DNA from: CAZTTG01 sp964615935
GTDB taxonomy: Bacteria; Planctomycetota; UBA1135; GCA-002686595
NCBI GenBank assembly: GCA_964615935.1
Contig: CAZTTG010000112.1
Span: 1-18,923 of the forward strand
Length of the DNA: 18,923 bases
Direction: 5' to 3'
Part shown: positions 7,105 through 15,009 of the stretch, piece by piece
How the letters are laid out: each line of letters starts with the position of its first letter
Position numbering within the stretch: the stretch's first letter is position 1
Translations under genes and position numbers: made by a program
The notes under the pieces: model-generated
What the model saw: the letters and a program-made list of their open reading frames with translations, nothing else
The model's database searches: none
What the model was told of the DNA's origin: nothing

Positions 7105-8385
7105 ATGAGCAAGCCCCAGCTCCCCTCGCTGACCCGCCGTGAAATGCTGGCTGCCTCGGCCGCCACTCTGGTCACCGCTCCCGTCGCCGCCCGCGCCCGC
7201 GTCCGGGGCGGGCGGGAGACCATTCGCATCGGCCTGATCGGCTGCGGTGGTCGCGGCGTCGGAGCCGTGCACAACGCCCTGGACGCGGATCCGGACACGG
7301 TGATCACCGCCGTGGCCGATGCGTTCGCGCCCCAGGCCGAAGCCGTCGCCGGCAAGTGCGAGAAGTACGCGGGCCGGATCCAGATCGCGCCGGAGCGCAC
7401 CTTCTCCGGCCTGGATGCCTACGCCGAGCTGGTCGCCTGCGACGAGGTCGACTACGTCCTGATCGCCACCCCGCCCAAGTTCCACTGCCACTTCCTCGAG
7501 GCCGCCATCGACGCCGGCAAGCACGTCTTCTGCGAGAAGCCCGGCGCCGCGGACGTGGTGGGGCTCAAGCAGATCCTGCGCGCCACCGAGAAGGCCGACG
7601 AAAAGGGCCTGGGCCTCATGTGCGGGCTGCAGCGCCGGCACAGCCCGTCGCGCCAGGCGCTGATCGCGCGGCTGCGCGAGGGCGCCATGGGCGAGCTGGT
7701 CGCCGCCAGCGCGTGGTGGAACCGGACCAAGTGGCAGTACCTCGCCCGGCGCCAGGACGAGACCGACCTCGGCTTCCAGCTCCGGAGCTGGCGCCCCCAG
7801 GCCTGGCTGTCGGCCGACAGCCCCGGCTCGATCCTCATCCACCAGGTGGACGTGGTCAACTGGGCCTTCGACGCCGTGCCGGACTCCTGCATGTGCATCG
7901 GCGGGCGCCTGATCCACACCGACCCGGCGATCCACGGCAACATGTTCGACCACTTCGCGGCCGAGTTCCTCTACCCGGGCGGCCGGATGATGAGCGCCCA
8001 GGTCAAGACCATGCCGGTGAACGAGGGCACCAAGGAGATCGTCTACTGCGCCAAGGGAATGGCGCAGATCGACGGCGGCCTCCTCTACAACGACGGTCGT
8101 CGCGAGCGCTTCCGCCCGGAGGGCAACGACATGGTCCGCGAGCACGCCTGCCTGCTGGAGTCGGTTCGCAAGGGCTCGCCGGTCAACTACGGCCAGATCC
8201 TCGCGGATGCCACCATGGTGACGCTCATGATGACCATGAGCGCCTACTCCGGCAGACGGGTCACCAAGGAGTTCATCCTCAACGAGAGCAACTGGCAGTT
8301 CGGGCCCAGCTACGGCGAGCTGTCCCTGGACATGGAGCTCCCGATCCAGGAGGTTCCGCTGCCCGGCGAATTCCAGCTCGTCTGA
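7105..8385 (+). CDS. Exported Gfo/Idh/MocA-family NAD(P)-dependent oxidoreductase
   Basis: A 426-residue oxidoreductase. The leader SLTRREMLAASAATLVTAPVAARA (residues 8-31) contains twin arginines and a hydrophobic stretch, as in Tat-exported members of this family. The Rossmann domain follows with IRIGLIGCGGRGVGA (Gly46, Gly48, Gly51 region). The hallmark EKP triad is at 144-146 (HVFCEKPGAADV). The C-terminal half (about 160-426) has the substrate-binding beta-sheet features, including ILIHQVDVVNWAFD with a His/Asp pair likely near the sugar. The family acts on sugars, inositols and glycan fragments; the substrate is unknown here. Tat export allows folding around the nucleotide before transport. 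The ATG at 7105 is chosen over the much longer upstream frame (from 6892) because it starts the signal peptide and has CGGAGAA upstream. Confidence 0.9.
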   Translation: MSKPQLPSLTRREMLAASAATLVTAPVAARARVRGGRETIRIGLIGCGGRGVGAVHNALDADPDTVITAVADAFAPQAEAVAGKCEKYAGRIQIAPERTFSGLDAYAELVACDEVDYVLIATPPKFHCHFLEAAIDAGKHVFCEKPGAADVVGLKQILRATEKADEKGLGLMCGLQRRHSPSRQALIARLREGAMGELVAASAWWNRTKWQYLARRQDETDLGFQLRSWRPQAWLSADSPGSILIHQVDVVNWAFDAVPDSCMCIGGRLIHTDPAIHGNMFDHFAAEFLYPGGRMMSAQVKTMPVNEGTKEIVYCAKGMAQIDGGLLYNDGRRERFRPEGNDMVREHACLLESVRKGSPVNYGQILADATMVTLMMTMSAYSGRRVTKEFILNESNWQFGPSYGELSLDMELPIQEVPLPGEFQLV

Positions 8386-8403
8386 GCGTCCACCCCATCG
8401 GGT

Positions 8404-8431
8404 CGCGGCGCCTGCGCGGAGGCGCGCCGCG
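8404..8431 (+). terminator. Stem-loop between the Gfo/Idh/MocA gene and the YceI-SUMF1 gene
   Basis: CGCGGCGC (8404-8411) pairs perfectly with GCGCCGCG (8424-8431) around a 12-base loop, 19 bases after the stop codon at 8385 and 48 before the next start. The stem is GC-only and has no T-tract. It may mark a transcript boundary or processing site in a same-strand gap of 94 bases. Confidence 0.35.
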
Positions 8432-8479
8432 CTACCGGCTCTCTCGCCCAGACCCATCCAGCCGCGCGAGTCATCCGCC

Positions 8480-10171
8480 ATGCCCAGGAAAGCCCTCTGG
8501 TTGTCCGTTCTCGCCTGCCTGCTCTCCCTCGCCGCGCTGGGCGTGGGCGGGGTGGCCTGGATGAAGGCGTGGATGAACCAGCCCCTCGAAGCCCCGGAGC
8601 TCGGCGACCCGATCGACCCCGGCGGAGAGGCGGCGGCCGAGGGCCAGCTCAGGCTGGAGCTGTCCTCCCTGGACGAGGGCGGCAACACCCAGGTGATCTG
8701 GCATTGCGGCAAGTCCCTGATGGGATCCCGCAGCGACTACACCGGCGCGTGGAGCCGCCTGCGGGGCTGGTTGCTGCTGGAGCCGGAGTCGCGGGCGCTG
8801 CGAGCGGGCGAGCTGCACCTGGCGGTGGCCTCGCTGCGAGGTCACGGTGCGCATCCGGCCCCCAACGCGCTCATCAACACCGTGCGGGAGAACCAGTGGT
8901 TCCTGGAGAGCGAGCACCCGACGGCGGTGTTTCGCGGCAGCGCCCTGAGCCCACGGGCCGAGGGGGAGGAGGCGGGCTTCGATCGCGCCGTCGCGGGCTG
9001 GACACACACGATCACGGGTACCTTCCAGCTCAACGGCATCGAGCGGGAGCTGGCCATTCCAGCTCGAGTCGAGGTCGGGGAAGACAGCGTCTCGATCGAC
9101 GCCGTCTTCCCCATCTCGCGGGCCGACCATGGCGTGGCCAGGCGCAGCGGCTACGAGCCGCCCGCCGAGGTCGACGACCAGGTCGTGATCGAGGTGCACG
9201 TCCGCGCTGCGCCCGATCCGATGGACATGGTGGCGGAGCTCAACCGCCAGATCGTCGCGCAGCAGGCGGCGACCGGGCTGCTGGACGTCCGGGCCGCGGA
9301 GCTGGCCGCGCGCGTGGATCGACTCGAGGTCACCGTCGATGAGCTGCGACGCGAGCTCGACCGGGCGACGGCGGCCGGGCCCGAGGTGGATCCGAGCTCC
9401 CTGCCCGCGCGCTTCGACGATCGGGTGGACTACCGCAACTCCGCCGGGAGCGAACACTTCAAGGACCTCGGCTACACCGCGGACTTCGAGATGGTGCTGT
9501 TGCCGGGGAATCGGGCCCGGGGGATCGGCCCCTTCTACGTACAGACCACCGAGGTCACCTGGGAGATGTTCCGAGCCTGGTCCTACTGCGAGGACGTCGT
9601 CGATCCGGCGCACGCGGCCGAGCTGCGCGAGGCCGAGCTGCGCCCGAGCCCCTGCTACGACGACGCCTCGCGCGGGCACGGTTTCCCGGGGCGAGCCGCC
9701 CTGGGGGTCTCGCGGCGCAACGCCCTGGCCTTCTGCCGCCACCTGAGCGAGCAGGCCGGCCGCCCCTATCGCCTCATGACCGACGCCGAGTGGCGCTACC
9801 TGGCCGAGGCGGCGGGCGGCGTGCCCGAGGACCCGCACGAGATCGCCTGGCTGGCGGGCAACGCCGACACCGACGACTTCGGCGACCCGGTCTCCATGCC
9901 CGTCGGCAGGAAGCCGGCCAACAGCCTCGGACTGCACGACTTCTGGGGCAACGTCGCCGAGTGGGTGATGGACGAGGTCCAGTACATCCGCGGCGGCTCC
10001 TTTCTCGTGGAGGCCGGGGAGCTGGCGCTCGACTGGCGGGTGGACGAGAGCCAGGACGTATGGAACGAGACCTACCCGAACCTCCCCAAGAGCCTGTGGT
10101 GGTACCGCGACCGCTTCGACATGGGCTTCCGCCTGGTATGCGATCCGGTGAACGTCCCGGGCGGGCAGTGA
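8480..10171 (+). CDS. Membrane-anchored fusion of a YceI-like barrel, a coiled coil and a SUMF1/formylglycine-enzyme-like domain
   Basis: A 563-residue three-part protein. Residues 5-30 are a hydrophobic anchor or signal. Residues about 56-243 look like YceI, a periplasmic lipocalin-like barrel that binds isoprenoid lipids. It has GAWSRLRGWLLLEPESRALRAGELHLAVASL, an NQWFLESEHPTAVFRGSAL strand, TITGTFQLNGIERELAIP and ISRADHGVARRSG. Residues about 248-297 form a heptad-rich coiled coil (AELAARVDRLEVTVDELRRE). Residues about 336-556 are a SUMF1-type domain with YVQTTEVTWEMFRAW, YRLMTDAEWRYLAEAA, LGLHDFWGNVAEWV, YIRGGSF and DMGFRLV. The paired copper-binding cysteines of true formylglycine-generating enzymes, expected between RGGSF and the C-terminal GFR, are absent (WRVDESQDVW). 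It is therefore unlikely to activate sulfatases that way and may bind ligand or protein. The start codon opens the signal sequence. The stop overlaps the following apbE-like gene as GTGA. Confidence 0.85.
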   Translation: MPRKALWLSVLACLLSLAALGVGGVAWMKAWMNQPLEAPELGDPIDPGGEAAAEGQLRLELSSLDEGGNTQVIWHCGKSLMGSRSDYTGAWSRLRGWLLLEPESRALRAGELHLAVASLRGHGAHPAPNALINTVRENQWFLESEHPTAVFRGSALSPRAEGEEAGFDRAVAGWTHTITGTFQLNGIERELAIPARVEVGEDSVSIDAVFPISRADHGVARRSGYEPPAEVDDQVVIEVHVRAAPDPMDMVAELNRQIVAQQAATGLLDVRAAELAARVDRLEVTVDELRRELDRATAAGPEVDPSSLPARFDDRVDYRNSAGSEHFKDLGYTADFEMVLLPGNRARGIGPFYVQTTEVTWEMFRAWSYCEDVVDPAHAAELREAELRPSPCYDDASRGHGFPGRAALGVSRRNALAFCRHLSEQAGRPYRLMTDAEWRYLAEAAGGVPEDPHEIAWLAGNADTDDFGDPVSMPVGRKPANSLGLHDFWGNVAEWVMDEVQYIRGGSFLVEAGELALDWRVDESQDVWNETYPNLPKSLWWYRDRFDMGFRLVCDPVNVPGGQ

Positions 10172-11175
10172 TCCATCCGGCCGGCTTGCTCGCCGGCGCG
10201 CTCGCGCTGGCCGCGGGAGCGCCGCAGGAGCGCGAAGCGGGTGCCGCGGCGATCGAGCGGGACCTGTCGCGGCACGTGTTCGAGGAGGTCCACTTCGGCA
10301 ACATCCCGGTGGAGCTGACGCTCTATGCGCGCGACGAGCCGCAGGCCCGCGCCGCCGCCCGGATCGCCTTCGCCCGCGTCGCCGAGCTCTCGGCGATGAT
10401 GAGCGACTACGCCTACGATCCTCCGAGCCCCCTCAACCGCATCGCCGCCGAGGCGCCGCGGACGGTTCCGGTCCCGCCGGAGCTGCTGCGGGCCCTGGAG
10501 CGCGCCGTCGACCACCACCGCATCACCGGAGGTGCCTTCGACGTCACCGCCAAGCCGTACGTGCAGCTGTGGCGCGTGTCCCGGCGGCTGGGCGAGCTCC
10601 CTCCGGAGGACCGGCTGCGCCGGGCCGCGCGGCTGGTCGACATCGGCGCCCTGGAGCTGGACCCATCCGCCTCCACGGCCCGCCTGGCGCGCGAGGGCAT
10701 GTGGCTCGACCTGGGCGGCCTGGCCAAGGGCCTGGTCGGAGACGAGGCGGTGCGCCTGCTCCGCGAACAGGGCGTGCCGATCTGCCGCTATCACGCCGGC
10801 GGCGACATGGTCTTCGGGGATGCCCCGCCCGGACTGCCGGGCTGGGAGGTGCGCGTGACGGACTTCCCGCTCGAGGGCGAGGGGGGCGACCCCGACGGTC
10901 TCGTCTTCTGGGAGAGCAACTCGGCGGCCTCCGTGTCCGGGGACCAGTTCCGCTTCGTCGAGATCGAGGGGGTGCGCTACGCGCACGTCATCGATCCGCG
11001 CACCGGCCTGGGCGTCACCGAGCGCCGGATCGCCTGCGTGCGCGGCCCCCGCGGCATCGACACCGACCCCCTGGCCACCGCCGGCCTGATCATGGACGAG
11101 GCGAGCTGGCAGGAGGCCCTCGCCCGGGTCCCCGGGTGCCGGGGATGGGTGGCCCGGGTGGCCGAGGGCCGCTGA
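10168..11175 (+). CDS. apbE: ApbE-family FAD:protein FMN transferase
   Basis: A 335-residue flavinyltransferase that moves FMN from FAD onto a Thr/Ser of exported target proteins with Mg2+. Visible motifs are YDPPSPLNR (83-91, substrate region), GAFDVTAKP (122-130), DLGGLAKGLVGDEA (181-194), HAGGDMVFGD (209-218), HVIDPRTG (273-280) and DPLATAGLIMD (300-310), which supplies the Mg2+-binding Asp/Thr. All core motifs are kept. An N-terminal stretch (GLLAGALALAAGAPQE) is a short signal peptide, placing it outside the cytoplasm as usual. The GTG start at 10168 overlaps the TGA of the YceI-SUMF1 gene, so the two are translationally coupled and probably work together. No protein in the window shows the usual flavinylation sequence (D-G-x-x-S/T-G-A-T), so its target is elsewhere or non-canonical. 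Confidence 0.9.
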   Translation: MIHPAGLLAGALALAAGAPQEREAGAAAIERDLSRHVFEEVHFGNIPVELTLYARDEPQARAAARIAFARVAELSAMMSDYAYDPPSPLNRIAAEAPRTVPVPPELLRALERAVDHHRITGGAFDVTAKPYVQLWRVSRRLGELPPEDRLRRAARLVDIGALELDPSASTARLAREGMWLDLGGLAKGLVGDEAVRLLREQGVPICRYHAGGDMVFGDAPPGLPGWEVRVTDFPLEGEGGDPDGLVFWESNSAASVSGDQFRFVEIEGVRYAHVIDPRTGLGVTERRIACVRGPRGIDTDPLATAGLIMDEASWQEALARVPGCRGWVARVAEGR

Positions 11176-11224
11176 CCCGCACGCGCGGACTCTCGTGTCA
11201 CCGACGGCGGCACGCCCCGCGTCT

Positions 11225-13120
11225 TCAATCCACGCGGATGTACCGCCCCCCGGTGTCCTGCGTCAGCCACCACAGCAGGGTCGAGTCGTGCCCCATGGTG
11301 ATGCCGTGGATCTTCACGTGGCGGGCGCTGTTCCAGCGGCGGACCTCGGCGCGGATCTCGGCGATGTCGGTAATCTCCCCCTCGGTGGGAGCGCCGTCGG
11401 ACAGGAGGTAGATGGTGTCGATCAGCGGGTCGCCGAAGGCCATCCGGAGCGCCGGGTAGAGGGCCGTCGAGCCCAGCGCGTACTGCTCGGAGATGAAGCG
11501 CAGGGCCTGCTGGCGGTTGGCCTTGTTCATCTTCACCATCTTCTTGCGCCAGGCCCTCACCTGGGTCTCGAAGAAGATGATGTTGAACAGGGTGCCCTCC
11601 TCCAGCCGGCGGATGGCGTTGGAGAGCTCCTCCTTGGCCACCTCCATGCGGGTGGGGCCGCTGATCTCCTCCTCCTCGTCCTCCTCGTTGGTCGAGCCCT
11701 GGGCCTTGCGCATGGAGCCCGAGACGTCCAGGACGAAGCAGACCCGCTCGCTGACCACCTGCACCCCGTGGTAGGAGCGCGCCGCCGTGCCCTCGGGCGA
11801 GCCCTGCGCGTTGCGCTCGTCCTCCACCTGCCGCGCCGCGTCGTATCCCGGCAGCTCGAAGGTCTCGGACTCCTTGTCCCACCACATGCGCCAGCGCGTC
11901 GGCAGGATCCCCAGGTCCAGGCCCGTGAGCAGGCGCAGCACGGCGTACACGTCGCGCACCAGGCGCCCGCGCTCGGCCCCCAGCCGGTCGATCAGGAAGG
12001 GGATCGAGTTCTTGCGCCGCAGCCGACCCACCTGCTGCAGGGCCTCGACGCGCACCGACCAGTCGCGGTCGGAGAGCAGGGCGTGGAGGCGCTCCACCGC
12101 CTCCAGGGTGCGCGCGTCCGCCAGGGCCGAGGCGGCCCCCATGCGCAGGGCCGGGTCCTTGGAGCGGGCCAGTCCCAGGAGCTCCGCGCGCCACTTCTCG
12201 TCGGTCACCGCCACCTTGCCCAGGGCCGCCACCGCGGCGCGCCGCACCGAGCTCTCCCGGGAACCGATCAGGGGGTGCAGCGCCTTCCCGAGGCCGTCCC
12301 AGTCGTGGCGATCACCCAGGATCTCGAGAGCGGTGAGGACCACCGCGCTCTCGCGGTCCTTCGTCGCGCCGGCCAGGGCCTGGGTGATCTCCGGGCCCTC
12401 GCGCTTCGCCAGGATGTCGATCAGCACGAGCTTCAGGGCGCGCGAGGCCCGCTCGGCGTGCAGGAACTCGACCAGGGCCGCCTGCGCCTCGGCTCCCTGA
12501 CAGCCGGCGAGCGAGGCGGCCACCACCTCGCGGTGGGTCTGGCCCTCGAAGGCGGCGAGCTTCCTGGCCGCGAGCCCGATGTAGGTCCAACCGACCTCGT
12601 GGCCCAGCGAGGCGTGCTCGAGGATCAGGCGCACCGAGTCGGGATCGGCGCGCTTCGCCAGGAGGGGGACCAGGGGATCGCAGGCGATCTGCCGGCAGAC
12701 CGGGTCCTTGTTGCGCGCCAGGATGCGCTCCAGGTAGGGCAGCGCGGCGTCCGCGAAATGAACCATGGTCCGCGCCGCCGCGTGGCGCGCCGGCTCCAGC
12801 TTGGAGCGGGAGGCGTGGTGGTGCAGGGCCTCCAGCGCGGCCCCTTCGAGCTCGCCCCGGCCGGCGAAGAGCCGGAAGGCGCCGAAGGCGGCCCGCAGGC
12901 TCTCCTCCTCCTTCAGCCGGTCGATTCCCCGCTCGAGCGCCCGCAGGGCGGCGTCGGTGCCGATGGAGGCGAGCTGGTCGAAGACCTCGTGCTCGACGTC
13001 GTCGCGCTCCTTGTGGATGCGACTGGAGAGCTCCCGGACGCTGGGCTCCTGGGGGCTAGCGTGCGCTCCGATCGAGCCGATCAGACCGATCAGCGCGCAC
13101 AGACCGATCGTCAGCCGCAT
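11225..13120 (-). CDS. Exported HEAT-repeat and von Willebrand factor A domain protein
   Basis: A 631-residue protein with a signal peptide (MRLTIGLCALIGLIGSIGAHA, cleavage near residue 21). Residues about 30-400 are alpha-helical HEAT-like repeats such as RESSVRRAAVAALGKVA (288-304) and DRDWSVRVEALQQVGRL (351-367). A linker with WRMWWDKE follows, then a VWA domain (about 455-631). The metal-ion-dependent adhesion site is complete: DVSGS (Asp465, Ser467, Ser469), Thr552 in GSTALY and Asp575 in LSDG. An acidic insert (NEEDEEEEISG, 478-488) follows the first motif. HEAT repeats and a VWA domain are both protein-binding modules; the partner is unknown. Convergent with apbE across a 49-base gap. 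An in-frame ATG at 13138 would add six residues (MDGPAG) and is equally possible. The open frame running further upstream to 14311 is a shadow of the tup genes. Confidence 0.85.
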   Translation of the reverse strand: MRLTIGLCALIGLIGSIGAHASPQEPSVRELSSRIHKERDDVEHEVFDQLASIGTDAALRALERGIDRLKEEESLRAAFGAFRLFAGRGELEGAALEALHHHASRSKLEPARHAAARTMVHFADAALPYLERILARNKDPVCRQIACDPLVPLLAKRADPDSVRLILEHASLGHEVGWTYIGLAARKLAAFEGQTHREVVAASLAGCQGAEAQAALVEFLHAERASRALKLVLIDILAKREGPEITQALAGATKDRESAVVLTALEILGDRHDWDGLGKALHPLIGSRESSVRRAAVAALGKVAVTDEKWRAELLGLARSKDPALRMGAASALADARTLEAVERLHALLSDRDWSVRVEALQQVGRLRRKNSIPFLIDRLGAERGRLVRDVYAVLRLLTGLDLGILPTRWRMWWDKESETFELPGYDAARQVEDERNAQGSPEGTAARSYHGVQVVSERVCFVLDVSGSMRKAQGSTNEEDEEEEISGPTRMEVAKEELSNAIRRLEEGTLFNIIFFETQVRAWRKKMVKMNKANRQQALRFISEQYALGSTALYPALRMAFGDPLIDTIYLLSDGAPTEGEITDIAEIRAEVRRWNSARHVKIHGITMGHDSTLLWWLTQDTGGRYIRVD

Positions 13121-13495
13121 TCCCGCCGGGCCATCCATGAGTCGTCCGCCGCGCCGCCGCGCGGTCCAAGGGATTCTAGCGGGGCTTCGCCTCAAACCGA
13201 CCAGGCGTGCCGGAGAATCCTCGTCGGCGCGCCTGCTCCGCAGGCGGCGCCTCCGCCCGGGGATGGACGTGCCAGGGGGCCGGGGCAGACCGGTGATCGC
13301 GCCGCGCGCTCCTGCGCGCGGCTGCGCCACATGCTCGCTACGCTCGCGTGGCGCGCACGAGGCCCCTGACGGGGCCCGCGCTCGCCTCCCGGCGAGCGCT
13401 AGAGGCCTTGGCGACTGGGCGGCGATAGCGGGTCGTCCGCGCATTCGGCGCGGTTTGAGTGGAGATGGACCGGGCGCCCGGCGAAGATCCGCGGC
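13121..13495. other. Gene-free 375-base region between divergent genes
   Basis: No convincing gene is present. The half nearest the HEAT/VWA gene shows no clear motif beyond weak signals for its start. The central part holds four closely packed inverted repeats (13301-13399), described separately. A perfect 12-base palindrome CCGGGCGCCCGG lies at 13470-13481, 14 bases before the tupA-like start. It occupies the place where a ribosome binding site would be expected; no good Shine-Dalgarno sequence is visible there. Confidence 0.6.
13301..13399. repeat. Array of four consecutive inverted repeats
   Basis: Four stem-loops follow each other with gaps of 1, 6 and 1 bases. First, GCCGCGCGC (13301-13309) and GCGCGCGGC (13314-13322) with loop TCCT. 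Second, GCGCCAC (13324-13330) and GTGGCGC (13348-13354) with a 17-base loop containing GCTCGC twice. Third, GGCCCC (13361-13366) and GGGGCC (13371-13376) with loop TGAC. Fourth, GCGCTCGCC (13378-13386) and GGCGAGCGC (13391-13399) with loop TCCC. All arms are perfect. The array lies 97 bases before tupA and about 180 bases upstream of the HEAT/VWA start, so it is not between convergent ends. It could be a structured leader, a REP-like element or a clustered palindrome common in this genome. Confidence 0.7.
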
Positions 13496-14308
13496 ATGCG
13501 GCCGATCCTCGTGCTCCTCGGCGCGATCCTCGTGCCCCTGCTCGCCGCCTGCAGCGGCTCGGGGGACACGCCGCGCGTCCTGCTCGCGACGACGACCAGC
13601 ACCGACGATTCGGGGCTGCTCGACTTCGTCCTGCCCCCCTTCGAGGAGCAAGAGGGCGTGGAGGTCGATCGCATCGCCGTCGGCACCGGACGGGCCCTGG
13701 CCCTGGCGCGCCGCGGCGACGCCGACCTCGTGCTGGTCCACGCGCGCGAGCGCGAGGACGCCTTCGTCGCCCAGGGATGGGGCGTCGAACGCCGCGACGT
13801 CATGTGGAACGACTTCGCGATCGCGGGGCCCGCCGAGGACCCCGCGGGCATCGGGGATGCCGAAGACGCCGCCGACGCCCTGCGGCGCATCGCGGCCGCC
13901 GGGGCGAAGTTCATCTCCCGGGGGGACGATTCGGGCACCCATTCCCGCGAGCGCCGTCTCTGGGAGGCGGCCGGAATCGCGCCTGCGTGGCCGGGATACG
14001 AGGAGGCCGGCCAGGGCATGGGAGCCTGCCTGAACATCGCCCACCAGACGCGCGGCTACCTCTTGACCGACCGGGGCACCTGGCTGGCCTTCGCCGGACA
14101 CATGGATCTGGTGGTGCTGTTCGAGGGCGGGCCGGACCTTCGCAATCCGTACGGCGCGATCCTCGTGAACCCGGAGAGACACCCGCACGTCAACGCCGAG
14201 GGCGCGCGCAAGCTGGTCGACTACCTGACCTCGCCCGAGGGGCAGGCGAGGATCGCCGCCTTCCGCATCGGCGGCGAGGCGCTGTTCCACCCGGCCGAGG
14301 AGCGCTGA
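13496..14308 (+). CDS. tupA: Tungstate/molybdate ABC transporter substrate-binding lipoprotein (TupA-like)
   Basis: A 270-residue lipoprotein with lipobox LAAC (Cys19). It carries the two TupA signatures: LLATTTSTDDSGLL (29-42) and FISRGDDSGTHSRE (139-152), in which Thr/Ser side chains bind the tetrahedral oxyanion. The C-terminal RNPYGAILVNPERHPHVNAEGARKLVDYLTSPEGQ is also typical. TupA is known for tungstate selectivity over molybdate, but specificity here is inferred. It is the first gene of a three-gene transporter operon (binding protein, permease, ATPase). The binding protein sits outside the membrane and delivers the anion to the permease. The start at 13496 lacks a strong Shine-Dalgarno sequence, unlike most neighbours. 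Confidence 0.92.
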   Translation: MRPILVLLGAILVPLLAACSGSGDTPRVLLATTTSTDDSGLLDFVLPPFEEQEGVEVDRIAVGTGRALALARRGDADLVLVHAREREDAFVAQGWGVERRDVMWNDFAIAGPAEDPAGIGDAEDAADALRRIAAAGAKFISRGDDSGTHSRERRLWEAAGIAPAWPGYEEAGQGMGACLNIAHQTRGYLLTDRGTWLAFAGHMDLVVLFEGGPDLRNPYGAILVNPERHPHVNAEGARKLVDYLTSPEGQARIAAFRIGGEALFHPAEER

Positions 14309-14313
14309 CACCG

Positions 14314-15009
14314 GTGGAGTTCTTCCTCGATGGGCTCGTGGAAGCCTGGCGCCTGGTGCTCCACGGCGACCGGGAGGTCCTCCACGCCATCTGGGTGACC
14401 GTGCTCTGCACCTCGGCGGCGGTGTCCCTGGCCGCCGTGGTCGCCTTCCCCTGTGGCGCCTGGCTGGGCGTCCACCGCCGCGACGGCCGCGGCCTCCTGG
14501 TCTTCCTGATGCGCGTGGGCATGTTCACCCCCACCGTGGTGGTGGGCCTCTTGGTCTACGGCCTCGTCTCGCGGCAGGGATTCCTCGGCGGCCTGGGCCT
14601 GCTCTACACCAAGGGCGCCATCATCGCCGGCGAGTTCCTGCTCGCCTTCCCCCTCATCGCGACGCTCACCCACGGCGCGACCTCGACGCTGGACCGCCGC
14701 GTGCCCGAGACGGCGCGCACGCTGGGCGCGGGGAGACTCCGCGTGCTCCACGCGGTGCTGGGCGAGGTGCGGGTGGGGCTGGTCGCCGCCTACCTCGCCG
14801 GCTTCGCGCGCTGCCTGTCCGAGCTGGGGGTGGCGCTCCTGGTGGGCGGCAACTTCAAGATGGAGACCCGTACGCTCGCCTCCACGATCACGCTGGAGGT
14901 GCGCAAGGGCGAGTTCGGCCGGGGGCTGGCGTCGGGGATCGTCCTCCTGGTCCTCGCCGTCGGGACCGCCATGCTGGCCCATCGCCTGAGTCGGGAGGCG
15001 CGCGCGTGA
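14314..15009 (+). CDS. tupB: Tungstate/molybdate ABC transporter permease (TupB-like)
   Basis: A 231-residue inner-membrane permease with several hydrophobic segments: about 29-48, 62-82, 95-118, 150-170 and 205-222. The cytoplasmic EAA loop that docks the ATPase is ARTLGAGRLRVLHAVLGEVRVGL (about 132-154). The GLGLLYTKGAIIAGEFLLAFPLI stretch matches the TupB family. The GTG start at 14314 lies 5 bases after the tupA stop, with GAGGAG about 11 bases upstream. The open frame extends far upstream, but that part is a shadow of tupA. The protein ends in GTGA, shared with the ATPase gene. Confidence 0.9.
   Translation: MEFFLDGLVEAWRLVLHGDREVLHAIWVTVLCTSAAVSLAAVVAFPCGAWLGVHRRDGRGLLVFLMRVGMFTPTVVVGLLVYGLVSRQGFLGGLGLLYTKGAIIAGEFLLAFPLIATLTHGATSTLDRRVPETARTLGAGRLRVLHAVLGEVRVGLVAAYLAGFARCLSELGVALLVGGNFKMETRTLASTITLEVRKGEFGRGLASGIVLLVLAVGTAMLAHRLSREARA

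Noticed and set aside
6829..8712. Minus-strand open frame opposite the Gfo/Idh/MocA gene
   Set aside because: The plus strand carries the EKP and Rossmann motifs, whereas this frame has none.
8480..10171. Genuine formylglycine-generating enzyme
   Set aside because: The copper-binding cysteine pair is absent in the C-terminal part of the SUMF1 domain, and the local sulfatase-like gene has no Cys/Ser to modify.
13301..13399. CRISPR array or rho-independent terminator
   Set aside because: The repeats differ in sequence and length and have no spacers. There are no T-tracts and the flanking genes diverge.
13139..14311. Upstream extension of the HEAT/VWA frame
   Set aside because: It overlaps tupA on the other strand and would place the signal peptide in the middle of the protein.
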